Part shown: positions 1 to 6,963 of the stretch, one piece after another
Numbering within the stretch: the first letter of the stretch is position 1
Layout: each line of letters starts with the position of its first letter
Source: Oscillospiraceae bacterium
GTDB lineage: Bacteria > Bacillota > Clostridia > Oscillospirales > Oscillospiraceae
Direction: 5' to 3'
Assembly: GCA_904501855.1 (NCBI GenBank)
Contig: CAJGCI010000033.1
Location: 1 to 13,955, forward strand
Length of the DNA stretch: 13,955 nucleotides
The notes under the pieces: model-generated
Told to the model about the DNA's origin: nothing
Seen by the model: the letters and a program-made list of their open reading frames with translations, nothing else
The model's database searches: none
Translations under genes and position numbers: made by a program

Positions 1-648
1 CTGGGCGGCATCATCGTGGAGTCCGGCGACTTCGACTGGAAGTCCACCGGCAACTATCCGCAGATCTCGGATGCCAACCCCAGCTATCACGGCGTATCCT
101 TCCAGGACGCGGTGGGGCCGGCGGCATTCGTCACCTACATCCGGGCCATCCTGCTGAGAGACACCGGCGCGGCCATCTCGCCCTTTAACGCATTCCTGCT
201 GCTGCAGGGCGTGGAGACCCTGTCTCTCCGTCTGGAACGGCATGTGGAGAACACGAAGAAAGTGGTGGAATACCTGTCGAAGCATCCGCTGGTGGAGAAA
301 GTGAACCACCCGGCACTGCCGGACCATCCGGATCACGAACTGTATGAGAAGTATTTCCCCAACGGCGGCGCCTCCATTTTTACCTTCCAGATCCGGGGAG
401 GACAGAAGGAAGCCTGGGCATTCATCGATGCCCTTGAGATCTTCTCGCTGCTTGCCAATGTGGCGGATGTGAAGAGCCTCGTGATCCATCCGGCTTCCAC
501 CACCCATTCCCAGCTGACGGAAGAGGAACTGGCGGATCAGGATATCTATCCCAACACCATCCGGCTGTCCATCGGCACCGAACACATCGACGACATCATC
601 CACGATCTGGAGACCGGATTCGATGCCGTCTGCAAAACACTGCACTGA
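1..648 (+). CDS. metY: O-acetylhomoserine sulfhydrylase / aminocarboxypropyltransferase, C-terminal part
   Basis: Open from base 1, so the N-terminus lies outside the window; 215 residues are visible. It is a PLP enzyme of the Cys/Met metabolism (gamma) family that makes homocysteine from O-acetylhomoserine and sulfide in the cytoplasm. The reading starts with LGGIIVESGDFDW, which in MetY follows the PLP-lysine segment, so the catalytic lysine itself is not seen. Further support is NAFLLLQGVETLSLR (about bases 187-230), the substrate-binding STTHSQL near bases 497-517, and the C-terminal NTIRLSIGTEHIDDIIHDL helix. The STTHSQL plus GDFDW combination fits MetY better than MetB or MetC. It ends 57 bases before cysK with no terminator between, so the two are probably cotranscribed. 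The family is secure; exact substrate choice (acetyl versus succinyl homoserine) is inferred. Confidence 0.93.
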   Translation: MGGIIVESGDFDWKSTGNYPQISDANPSYHGVSFQDAVGPAAFVTYIRAILLRDTGAAISPFNAFLLLQGVETLSLRLERHVENTKKVVEYLSKHPLVEKVNHPALPDHPDHELYEKYFPNGGASIFTFQIRGGQKEAWAFIDALEIFSLLANVADVKSLVIHPASTTHSQLTEEELADQDIYPNTIRLSIGTEHIDDIIHDLETGFDAVCKTLH

Positions 649-705
649 AAGATTCCGAATATAAAAACACAGATATAAAAAGAGACACGAAAAGGAGAAT
701 TCATC

Positions 706-1641
706 ATGGCGAATATTTATAAAGGAACACTGGGACTCATCGGCAACACTCCGCTGGTGGAAGTCGTCAATATCGAAAAGGAACTGGGCCTGGAAGCCAC
801 CGTTCTCGTCAAACTGGAGTACTTCAACCCCGCCGGATCCGTCAAGGACCGCATCGCCAAGGCGATGATCGAGGACGCGGAGGAGAAGGGCCTTCTGAAG
901 GAAGGCTCCGTCATCATCGAGCCCACTTCCGGCAACACGGGCATCGGCCTTGCCGCCATCGCCGCGGCCAAGGGCTACCGCATCATCCTCACCATGCCGG
1001 AGACCATGAGCGTGGAACGCCGCAACATCCTGAAAGCCTACGGTGCCGAGCTGGTGCTCACCGAAGGCTCCAAGGGCATGAAGGGCGCCATTGCAAAAGC
1101 CGAGGAACTGTCTCAGGAGATCCCCGACAGCTTCATTCCCGGCCAGTTCGTCAACCCCGCCAACCCCGCCATCCATAAGGCCACGACCGGTCCGGAGATC
1201 TGGAAAGATACCGACGGCAAGGTGGATCTGTTCATCGCCGGCGTAGGCACCGGCGGCACCGTCACCGGCACCGGAGAATATCTGAAAGAACAGAATCCCG
1301 ATGTGAAAGTGGTGGCACTGGAGCCGCTGGATTCTCCGGTCCTCTCCGAAGGCAGAGCCGGCGCCCATAAGATCCAGGGCATCGGCGCGGGATTCGTTCC
1401 CGATGTGCTGAACACCGGTGTGTACGACGAAGTGTTCCGTTCCTCCAATGAGGACGCCTTCGCCGCCGCAAAACTTCTGGCCAAGAAGGAAGGCATCTCC
1501 GTGGGAATCTCCTCCGGTGCAGCCCTCCACGGCGCCATCGAACTGGCAAAACGTCCGGAGAACAAGGGCAAGGTCATCGTGGCGCTTCTTCCCGACAGCG
1601 GCGACCGCTACTACTCCACGGCACTGTTTAACGACAACTGA
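706..1641 (+). CDS. cysK: Cysteine synthase A (O-acetylserine sulfhydrylase)
   Basis: Makes L-cysteine from O-acetyl-L-serine and sulfide with PLP, in the cytoplasm. The 311-residue length is normal for CysK. The PLP lysine is K47 in NPAGSVKDR. The substrate loop TSGNTG is at 74-79, the phosphate-binding glycine loop GTGGTVTGTG at 181-190, a GISSGAA segment lies near 267, and the C-terminal PDSGDRYYST binds the pyridine nitrogen. MPETMSVERRNILKAYGAE (97-115) is the usual CysK signature. There is no C-terminal CBS or regulatory extension, which argues against cystathionine beta-synthase. The start is set by an AAGGAG about 8 bases upstream of the ATG. It sits between metY and the two glutamate-cysteine-ligase-like genes, which suggests that it supplies cysteine for the gamma-glutamyl chemistry downstream. 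Confidence 0.97.
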   Translation: MANIYKGTLGLIGNTPLVEVVNIEKELGLEATVLVKLEYFNPAGSVKDRIAKAMIEDAEEKGLLKEGSVIIEPTSGNTGIGLAAIAAAKGYRIILTMPETMSVERRNILKAYGAELVLTEGSKGMKGAIAKAEELSQEIPDSFIPGQFVNPANPAIHKATTGPEIWKDTDGKVDLFIAGVGTGGTVTGTGEYLKEQNPDVKVVALEPLDSPVLSEGRAGAHKIQGIGAGFVPDVLNTGVYDEVFRSSNEDAFAAAKLLAKKEGISVGISSGAALHGAIELAKRPENKGKVIVALLPDSGDRYYSTALFNDN

Positions 1642-1675
1642 TCCCCGCACAAATAAAATTCTGTGAGGTGTATTT

Positions 1676-3064
1676 ATGGCTTCCGACCAACTCCATGAAG
1701 CGATCTATCAGCGCTACATCGAGCCTACCAGGAGAAAACGGACCCGAGCGGTGGGTCTGGAATTTGAGTTTCCCATCATGAATGCCGAGACAAAACCGGT
1801 GGATTTTTCCGTGATCCATGCAATGACGGATGATTTCCTTCGTACTTTTTCCTTCTTATCGTCTGGGCAGGACGATGCGGGACATATCTATCTGGCCGAG
1901 GAGCCGGAGACCGGCGACAGTCTCTCCTTTGACTGCAGCTACAACACCCTGGAATTTTCATTTGGGACAGAGGAGGACATGGCACTGCTGGATCAGCGGT
2001 TCCGGCGGTACTACCGGTTCGTGCAGAACGAACTGGAGAAGAACGGACATCATATCACCGGGATGGGTATCAACCCGGGGTATGCGGTCAACCGCAATGT
2101 CCCGGTGGTCAGCGAGCGTTACCGCATGCTGTTCCACCACCTCTGTTCCTATAAAAACTACGGCAGGGAGATCCTGTTTCACGACCATCCCAATTTCGGC
2201 CTGTTTTCCTGTGCCTCCCAGGTGCAGCTGGATGTGGAGGAAGCCGACCTCATCGAGGTGATCAACACCTTCACACTGCTGGAGCCGATGAAGGCGCTGC
2301 TGCTGGCCAATTCCCTGTGGACGGAGGGCGACAGTGAGTTTCTCTGCAGCCGGGATTATTTCTGGCGCAACAGCCTGCACGGCCTCAACCGCCATAACGT
2401 GGATATGTACGGGCTGAGGTTTGAATCCGTGGAGGAGCTGATCCTGTATATCCGGAGCATGAGCATCTACTGCGTCATGCGGGACGGGAAATACGTGAAT
2501 TTCAGCCCCATTCCGCTGGATGACTATTTTGCCTCCGATACCATCGAAGGAGAGATCTTCCAGGGATCCCGGTATGAGAAGATCCGGATCCATCCGGAAC
2601 TGTCGGACCTGGAATATCTCCGCTCCTTCAAATTTGAAGACCTTACGTTCCGGGGCACCGTGGAATTCCGCAGTGTCTGCGAACAGCCGGTGCCGGAGAT
2701 CCTGGCTTCCGGCGCGCTGCATGCGGGGCTGATGGAGAATCTCCACGCCCTGACAGACCTGCTGGAAAATGACCATGTGATCTATCACAGGGGATATAAC
2801 GCTTCGGAGATCCGCCGTCAGTTCGTGATGTCGGATCTGCCGGCTGTCTACGACCGGAAGGAGCTGACGGAACTTCTGCTGAAGATCCTGGATCTGGCCG
2901 CTGACGGCCTGAAGATCCGGGGCTTCGGAGAAGAACAATATCTGGCGCCTCTGTATCCCAGGGCAGAACAGCTGATGAGCCCCGCCCGCCAGATGAAGGA
3001 AGGCCTGCAGAAGGGCAGGACCATGGAGGACTACATTCGGGAATACGGAGAACTGCAGTCATGA
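1676..3064 (+). CDS. Glutamate-cysteine ligase family protein (GCS2/EgtA-like)
   Basis: A 462-residue cytoplasmic protein of the ATP-dependent carboxylate-amine ligase fold that joins the gamma-carboxyl of glutamate to an amine. GLEFEFP (27-33) matches the acidic metal/ATP-binding strand of the family. YNTLEFSFG (89-97) corresponds to the glutamate-binding strand with its acidic residue. SCASQVQLDV (178-187) matches the active-site strand usually read as GxQVHV or SxQ(V/T)xxD, and LLANS (about 208-213) is the following helix. It resembles the GCS2/EgtA branch more than E. coli GshA. The start has GTGAGGTG upstream, and the gene lies 34 bases after cysK. Its stop overlaps the next start in ATGA, so translation is probably coupled. 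The product could be gamma-glutamylcysteine or another gamma-glutamyl amide; the sequence does not decide which. Confidence 0.82.
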   Translation: MASDQLHEAIYQRYIEPTRRKRTRAVGLEFEFPIMNAETKPVDFSVIHAMTDDFLRTFSFLSSGQDDAGHIYLAEEPETGDSLSFDCSYNTLEFSFGTEEDMALLDQRFRRYYRFVQNELEKNGHHITGMGINPGYAVNRNVPVVSERYRMLFHHLCSYKNYGREILFHDHPNFGLFSCASQVQLDVEEADLIEVINTFTLLEPMKALLLANSLWTEGDSEFLCSRDYFWRNSLHGLNRHNVDMYGLRFESVEELILYIRSMSIYCVMRDGKYVNFSPIPLDDYFASDTIEGEIFQGSRYEKIRIHPELSDLEYLRSFKFEDLTFRGTVEFRSVCEQPVPEILASGALHAGLMENLHALTDLLENDHVIYHRGYNASEIRRQFVMSDLPAVYDRKELTELLLKILDLAADGLKIRGFGEEQYLAPLYPRAEQLMSPARQMKEGLQKGRTMEDYIREYGELQS

Positions 3065-4359
3065 TACATTTTGATGATAATGCCGTCCGGGACGTTCTCC
3101 TGGAGGGCCGTTTCGGTCTGGAGCGGGAGTCGCTTCGGCTGACCGAGGACGGCATGCTTTCCCAGACAAAACATCCCTTCCCGGGAGATCCAGCCATCGT
3201 GCGGGACTTCTGTGAGAATCAGACGGAGATCAACACCACCACCCACGACAGCCTGCAGGGGGCACTGGAGGAACTCCGGCAGATCGACTGCCGCCTTCGC
3301 ATGACTCTGGAGGGACTGCCGCGGCGGGAGATCCTGTGGCCCTTTTCCAATCCGCCGGTGATCCGCAGCGAGGAGGATATCCCCATCGCCCAGTTCTACG
3401 GGGAGGAAGCGGGGAAGACCCGTTACCGGGAATACCTGTCGGAAAAATACGGACGCACCATCATGACCTACTGCGGCGTCCATTTCAACTTTTCCTTTTC
3501 CGAGGTGCTCCTGGCCAGGGACCGCCTGGTCAGCAACTGCAGAAATCCGGTGGAACACAAGAACCGGATCTATCTGGATCTGGCGCAGAATCTGCTGGAA
3601 TACGGCTGGCTGCTGGTGGCTCTCACCGCGGCAAGCCCGCTGATGGACCGGTCCTTCTATGATCTCCGGTATCCCGGTCAGACGGTGTTCACGGGAATGG
3701 GATCCTGCCGCTGCAGCGAGACGGGATACTGGAACGACTTCGTTCCCACCATGGACTATTCCTCTCTTGACGCCTACGGGGAGAGCATCCTGCAGTATGT
3801 CCGGAAGGGATGGCTGTATTCCCCGGCGGAACTGTACTATCCCATCCGCCTGAAATCCTACGGGCAGAACGATCTGCACGTCCTCATGGAAAAAGGCGTC
3901 AGTCATATCGAACTGCGGATGATCGATCTCAATCCCTTCCTTCCATGGGGCGTGGATGAGAGGGATCTGCAGTTTGCCCATCTGATGATGGTGTGGCTTT
4001 CCTGTCTCGAGGCGGAGCCGATGAATGACCGTCAGCAGATCCGTGCCGCGGCCAACTTCAAGAAGGCGGCGCACTACGATCTGCACCGGACCCGATACCG
4101 GGACCGGCAGGAGCGTTCCGTTCCCATGGACGAGGCCGGCCTTGCGATCCTGAGACAGATGAAGGAATTCTACCGGGACGGTCCGGACTGGACCAATGAG
4201 ATCCTGGCATATCAGACAGAAAAACTGAAGAGACCGTCCAGCCGCTACGCTGCGGAAGTGGCGCAGTGGTTCGGAGATGACTATACGGGCTGCGGTCTGT
4301 CCTACGCAAAAGAAAGGCAACAACTCCTATGTGCGAACTGTTCGGCGCAAGCAGTATAG
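3061..4359 (+). CDS. Glutamate-cysteine ligase, GshA/GshF-N-terminal-like
   Basis: A second, distinct ligase of the same superfamily, 432 residues long. GLERESLR (19-26) is the metal-binding glutamate strand typical of GshA and of the N-terminal half of GshF. FCENQTEINT (50-59) is the glutamate/Mg site. ILWPFSNPP (91-99) and CGVHFNFSF (138-146) are further family signatures, followed by the helix HKNRIYLDLAQNLLEYGWLL. It is shorter than E. coli GshA (about 518 residues) and has no ATP-grasp half, so it is not a bifunctional GshF and cannot make glutathione alone. The start overlaps the previous stop by four bases (ATGA), with GGAG ten bases upstream inside the preceding gene. Its 3' end overlaps the amidotransferase gene by 31 bases. 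Likely activity: gamma-glutamylcysteine or related gamma-glutamyl conjugate synthesis. Confidence 0.85.
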   Translation: MIHFDDNAVRDVLLEGRFGLERESLRLTEDGMLSQTKHPFPGDPAIVRDFCENQTEINTTTHDSLQGALEELRQIDCRLRMTLEGLPRREILWPFSNPPVIRSEEDIPIAQFYGEEAGKTRYREYLSEKYGRTIMTYCGVHFNFSFSEVLLARDRLVSNCRNPVEHKNRIYLDLAQNLLEYGWLLVALTAASPLMDRSFYDLRYPGQTVFTGMGSCRCSETGYWNDFVPTMDYSSLDAYGESILQYVRKGWLYSPAELYYPIRLKSYGQNDLHVLMEKGVSHIELRMIDLNPFLPWGVDERDLQFAHLMMVWLSCLEAEPMNDRQQIRAAANFKKAAHYDLHRTRYRDRQERSVPMDEAGLAILRQMKEFYRDGPDWTNEILAYQTEKLKRPSSRYAAEVAQWFGDDYTGCGLSYAKERQQLLCANCSAQAV

Positions 4360-5102
4360 AAAAAGCCGAATACAATGATCTTCTCCGGGAATTCTATTCC
4401 CACGACGTGCGCAACCCCCACGGATGGGGGATCGCCGTGCGGGAAGGGGATCGGCTCCTGGTAAAAAAAGAACCGGTGCGGGCCTCCGCAAGCGAAATAC
4501 TGGCCGGGATCATGGAACGTCCCATTAGGAACGACCTTCTTCTGGCCCATGTCCGCCTTGCCACTAAGGGAAGCATCGAATATGAAAACACCCATCCTTT
4601 CGTCCAGAAGGATGTCAGCGGACAGACCTGGACCCTGATCCACAACGGCACCATTTTTGAGAGCAGTATTCTGGATCAGTATGTGAACCGGCAGGTGGGA
4701 AGCACCGACAGCGAGCGGATCCTGTGTCACCTCATCGCCCGGATGAACACAGCACTGCGGGAGACGGGAACGCCGCTGACTACGGCACAGCGCTTCGGGA
4801 TCCTGCAGGATCTGATAGTTCAGATCGTGCCGGAGAACAAGGTGAACGTTCTTCTTACCGACGGGGAAACGCTCTATGCCCACTCCAACTACAACGGAGG
4901 ACTTCACATCCGGAAGGAAGACGGCAGTGTCATCATCTCCACGCAGGCGCTGGACGGCGGATGCTGGGAGGAACTGCCGCGCAACACGCTCCTGGCATAC
5001 CGGGACGGGGAAGAGATCCTCCGGGGGGAACCCCATGAATTTGAGTTTTTCGACAGCGAAGAGAAGATGCGTTATCTGTATCTGGACTTCGCCGGAATTT
5101 AG
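4329..5102 (+). CDS. Class II glutamine amidotransferase-fold hydrolase (EgtC-like, GATase_4)
   Basis: A 257-residue N-terminal-nucleophile protein. Removal of Met1 exposes Cys2 in MCELFG. The glutaminase pocket is intact: PHGWG (30-34), HVR (74-76), NTHPF (87-91), HNGT (105-108) and STDSE (125-129). No synthase or phosphoribosyltransferase domain follows, so it is a stand-alone hydrolase, as in the EgtC family, which cleaves a gamma-glutamyl amide in ergothioneine synthesis. The start lies inside the end of the preceding ligase gene. The local SD (GAAAGG) is weak, which suggests translational coupling. Placement directly after two gamma-glutamyl ligases supports a role in removing or transferring a gamma-glutamyl group. 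EgtB and EgtD are absent, so ergothioneine itself is unlikely. The fold is near certain; the substrate is inferred. Confidence 0.87.
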   Translation: MCELFGASSIEKAEYNDLLREFYSHDVRNPHGWGIAVREGDRLLVKKEPVRASASEILAGIMERPIRNDLLLAHVRLATKGSIEYENTHPFVQKDVSGQTWTLIHNGTIFESSILDQYVNRQVGSTDSERILCHLIARMNTALRETGTPLTTAQRFGILQDLIVQIVPENKVNVLLTDGETLYAHSNYNGGLHIRKEDGSVIISTQALDGGCWEELPRNTLLAYRDGEEILRGEPHEFEFFDSEEKMRYLYLDFAGI

Positions 5103-5150
5103 CATAACCGTATTCTGAATCGTTCCTGCGTTTCAGCAATACTCCAATCG

Positions 5151-5208
5151 GGCCGGGGTCCGGTCTGCATCCGCACGCAGATCCGGCCCCCGGCCTGAGA
5201 TTATTTTT
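5151..5208 (+). terminator. GC-rich hairpin plus T tract after the amidotransferase gene
   Basis: GGCCGGGG (5151-5158) pairs with CCCCGGCC (5188-5195). CCGG 5160-5163 pairs with CCGG 5183-5186, and CTGC 5165-5168 with GCAG 5177-5180, leaving an 8-base loop with one mismatch and one bulge. TTATTTTT follows at 5201-5208. This is an intrinsic terminator in form. It ends only about 9 bases before the mnmA SD and I see no clear promoter after it, so it may work as an attenuator or a partial terminator for mnmA. Confidence 0.75.
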
Positions 5209-5232
5209 CTGATCTTAAGGAGGTGAGAGGGG

Positions 5233-6294
5233 ATGGCAAAAGTCCTCATCGGCATGTCCGGCGGTGTGGACAGCGCCGTGGCGGCATATCTGTTAAAAAA
5301 ACAGGGCCATGAGGTCATCGGGGTGACACTGCGAACCTGGGTGTCAGACGACGGCACGGAAAGCCGGTGCTGCGAGATCGACGATGCCCGGCGGGTGGCC
5401 ATGCGCCTCGGGATCCCCTATTACCCGCTGAACAGCCTCAGGGCATTTCAGGAGGAGGTAACGGAACCTTTCATCCATGATTATCTGGAAGGGAGGACTC
5501 CCAATCCCTGCATCCTCTGCAACCGGCACGTGAAATGGGAGCGCATGCTTTATTTCATGAAGGTCCTTCAGGCTGACTATGTTGCCACCGGCCACTACGC
5601 CGGGATCCGCAGAATGCCCAACAGACGGTATACGGTGCAGATGGCGCGGCACGGGGAGAAGGACCAGACCTATATGCTGTACCGGCTGACGCAGGAACAG
5701 CTGCAGCACACGATGATGCCTCTGTCCGGCTGCTCCAAGGAGGAGGTCCGGGCCATGGCCCGTGAATTTGATCTGGCGGTGGCATCCAAGCCGGACTCGC
5801 AGGAACTGTGTTTTGTTCCGGAGGGAAATTACGGGGACTTTATCCGCTGCCATGCCCCGGGAGAAGTTCCCGGAGAGGGAGATTTCGTGGATGAGTCCGG
5901 ACGGATCCTGGGAAGACACCGTGGGATCATCCATTATACCGTGGGACAGCGGCGGGGCCTCGGCATCGCCGCGGGAGAGAGGATCTTTGTTACGGAGATC
6001 CGTCCGAAGGAAAACCAGGTGGTGCTGGGACCGGAAGAGAGCCTGTACCGGGAGGAGATCCGGTGCACGGATCTGAACTTCCTCAGCATCCCGGATCCGG
6101 AACCGGGAACGGTGTTCCGATGTCAGGCGAAGATCCGTTATCATCACCCGGCGGTCGCGGCTACGGTGACGGTTACCGGAGATGACAATGTGCTGGTCCG
6201 GTTCGACACTCCCGTACGGGCTCCGGCTCCGGGACAGTCCGCCGTTTTCTACGATGACGACAGATGTGTCATAGGCGGCGGCATCATTGCGTAA
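5233..6294 (+). CDS. mnmA: tRNA 2-thiouridine(34) synthase MnmA-type
   Basis: An ATP-dependent thiolase that inserts sulfur at U34 of tRNAs for Lys, Glu and Gln; 353 residues, full length. The PP-loop SGGVDS is at 9-14. The tRNA/ATP motif DQTYMLY is at 144-150, CFVPEG at 193-198, and the C-terminal barrel motif YTVGQRRGLG follows. The family's catalytic pair is present as C96 (in NPCILCNR) and C193. Most MnmA proteins have NPDxxCN; here the Asp is Cys (C93), giving CxxC plus a distant Cys. CC at 46-47 is also seen in this family. The start follows a perfect AAGGAGGTGAG. Downstream genes encode sulfur carriers, consistent with their feeding this enzyme. A diverged paralogue acting on another nucleoside or tRNA cannot be excluded. 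Confidence 0.9.
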   Translation: MAKVLIGMSGGVDSAVAAYLLKKQGHEVIGVTLRTWVSDDGTESRCCEIDDARRVAMRLGIPYYPLNSLRAFQEEVTEPFIHDYLEGRTPNPCILCNRHVKWERMLYFMKVLQADYVATGHYAGIRRMPNRRYTVQMARHGEKDQTYMLYRLTQEQLQHTMMPLSGCSKEEVRAMAREFDLAVASKPDSQELCFVPEGNYGDFIRCHAPGEVPGEGDFVDESGRILGRHRGIIHYTVGQRRGLGIAAGERIFVTEIRPKENQVVLGPEESLYREEIRCTDLNFLSIPDPEPGTVFRCQAKIRYHHPAVAATVTVTGDDNVLVRFDTPVRAPAPGQSAVFYDDDRCVIGGGIIA

Positions 6295-6309
6295 TATGAT
6301 ATTTCCAGG

Positions 6310-6324
6310 CCTGCCGTCGGCAGG
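6310..6324 (+). other. Short perfect hairpin between mnmA and the ECF gene
   Basis: CCTGCC (6310-6315) and GGCAGG (6319-6324) are perfectly complementary around a three-base loop, 9 bases before the GAAGGA ribosome binding site. No T tract follows, so it is not a standard terminator. It may be an mRNA processing or stability element. Small size makes chance possible. Confidence 0.35.
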
Positions 6325-6345
6325 TCGTTGAAAGAAGGAATAACC

Positions 6346-6867
6346 ATGAAACATGATCAGCTGATCATCCTCACCAGGACTGCGGTGCTGGCGGCTCTCA
6401 TCGCCATCGCCACCATGGTGATCCCCATTCCCATTCCCGGCGGAGGATATGCCAATGCCGGCGATATCGTGATCCTCATCACCGCTTTTGTGCTGGGTCC
6501 CGTGCCCGCTGCCTTCGCCGCCGGATTCGGCAGTGTCGTGGCGGATCTGCTGCTGGGCTACAGTGCCTATGCGCCGGGGACCCTGCTGGTCAAGGGGCTG
6601 GCAGGACTGACCGCGGGGCTGGTATTTCTCGCACTGGAAAGACGCAGCGGTTCCTTTCTGTCCATGCTCACTGCCGGCATTGCCGGGGAAGCGGTGATGG
6701 TGGCAGGCTACTATGTTTTTGAAGCGCTGATCCTGCAGAGCGCTCTGGCGGCAGCGGCCGGCGTGGTACCCAATATTCTTCAGGGAACCGCAGGCATCGC
6801 GGGAGCACTGGTGCTGATGCCGGCACTGCGGAAAGCACTCCGCTTCCGCTCTGCGGCGAAAAGCTGA
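6346..6867 (+). CDS. ECF transporter substrate-binding S component (PF07155-like)
   Basis: A 173-residue, very hydrophobic membrane protein with about five to six helices. GYANAGD (34-40), GFGSVVADLLLGY (60-72), YAPGTLLVKGL (75-85) and the alanine-rich AAFAAG match the S components of energy-coupling-factor vitamin transporters in the family that includes HmpT-like proteins. The Mg-independent substrate pocket of such proteins cannot be assigned by eye. It needs the shared EcfA/EcfA'/EcfT module, which is not in this window (normal for group II ECF systems). I chose the ATG at 6346, preceded by GAAGGA, over an in-frame TTG at 6328. It lies between mnmA and an E1-like gene. A thiamine precursor (hydroxymethylpyrimidine) or a sulfur-containing cofactor precursor is possible but unproven. 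Confidence 0.85.
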   Translation: MKHDQLIILTRTAVLAALIAIATMVIPIPIPGGGYANAGDIVILITAFVLGPVPAAFAAGFGSVVADLLLGYSAYAPGTLLVKGLAGLTAGLVFLALERRSGSFLSMLTAGIAGEAVMVAGYYVFEALILQSALAAAAGVVPNILQGTAGIAGALVLMPALRKALRFRSAAKS

Positions 6868-6963
6868 TACCGGTCCTGCAGCGGATCGGCAGCGTCATGA
6901 GCCGGAAGACCGACTGCAGAAGAAGAGTATTATATGACCATTCGTCCGAAAGGAGCGTGTTCC

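Noticed and set aside
649..705. A promoter for cysK in the metY-cysK gap (TATAAA at 674-679)
   Set aside because: The only -35 candidate (TTCCGA) matches three of six bases and the spacing is 15. AT-rich sequence before an SD explains it equally well.
1958..2938. A long minus-strand open frame of 326 codons opposite the first ligase gene
   Set aside because: It lies wholly within a gene with clear family motifs, has no SD and no recognisable domain, and its His/Gln/Val-rich composition is what the complement of this GC-rich coding strand would give.
3031..4323. A 430-codon minus-strand open frame opposite the second ligase gene
   Set aside because: Same reasons: it mirrors a gene with GLERESLR, CENQTE and CGVHFNFSF motifs, and its own translation has no coherent domain pattern.
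1676..5102. Glutathione or ergothioneine biosynthesis as a simple label for the ligase/hydrolase block
   Set aside because: No ATP-grasp glutathione synthetase, no EgtB (sulfoxide synthase) and no EgtD (methyltransferase) is present in the window, so neither pathway is supported.
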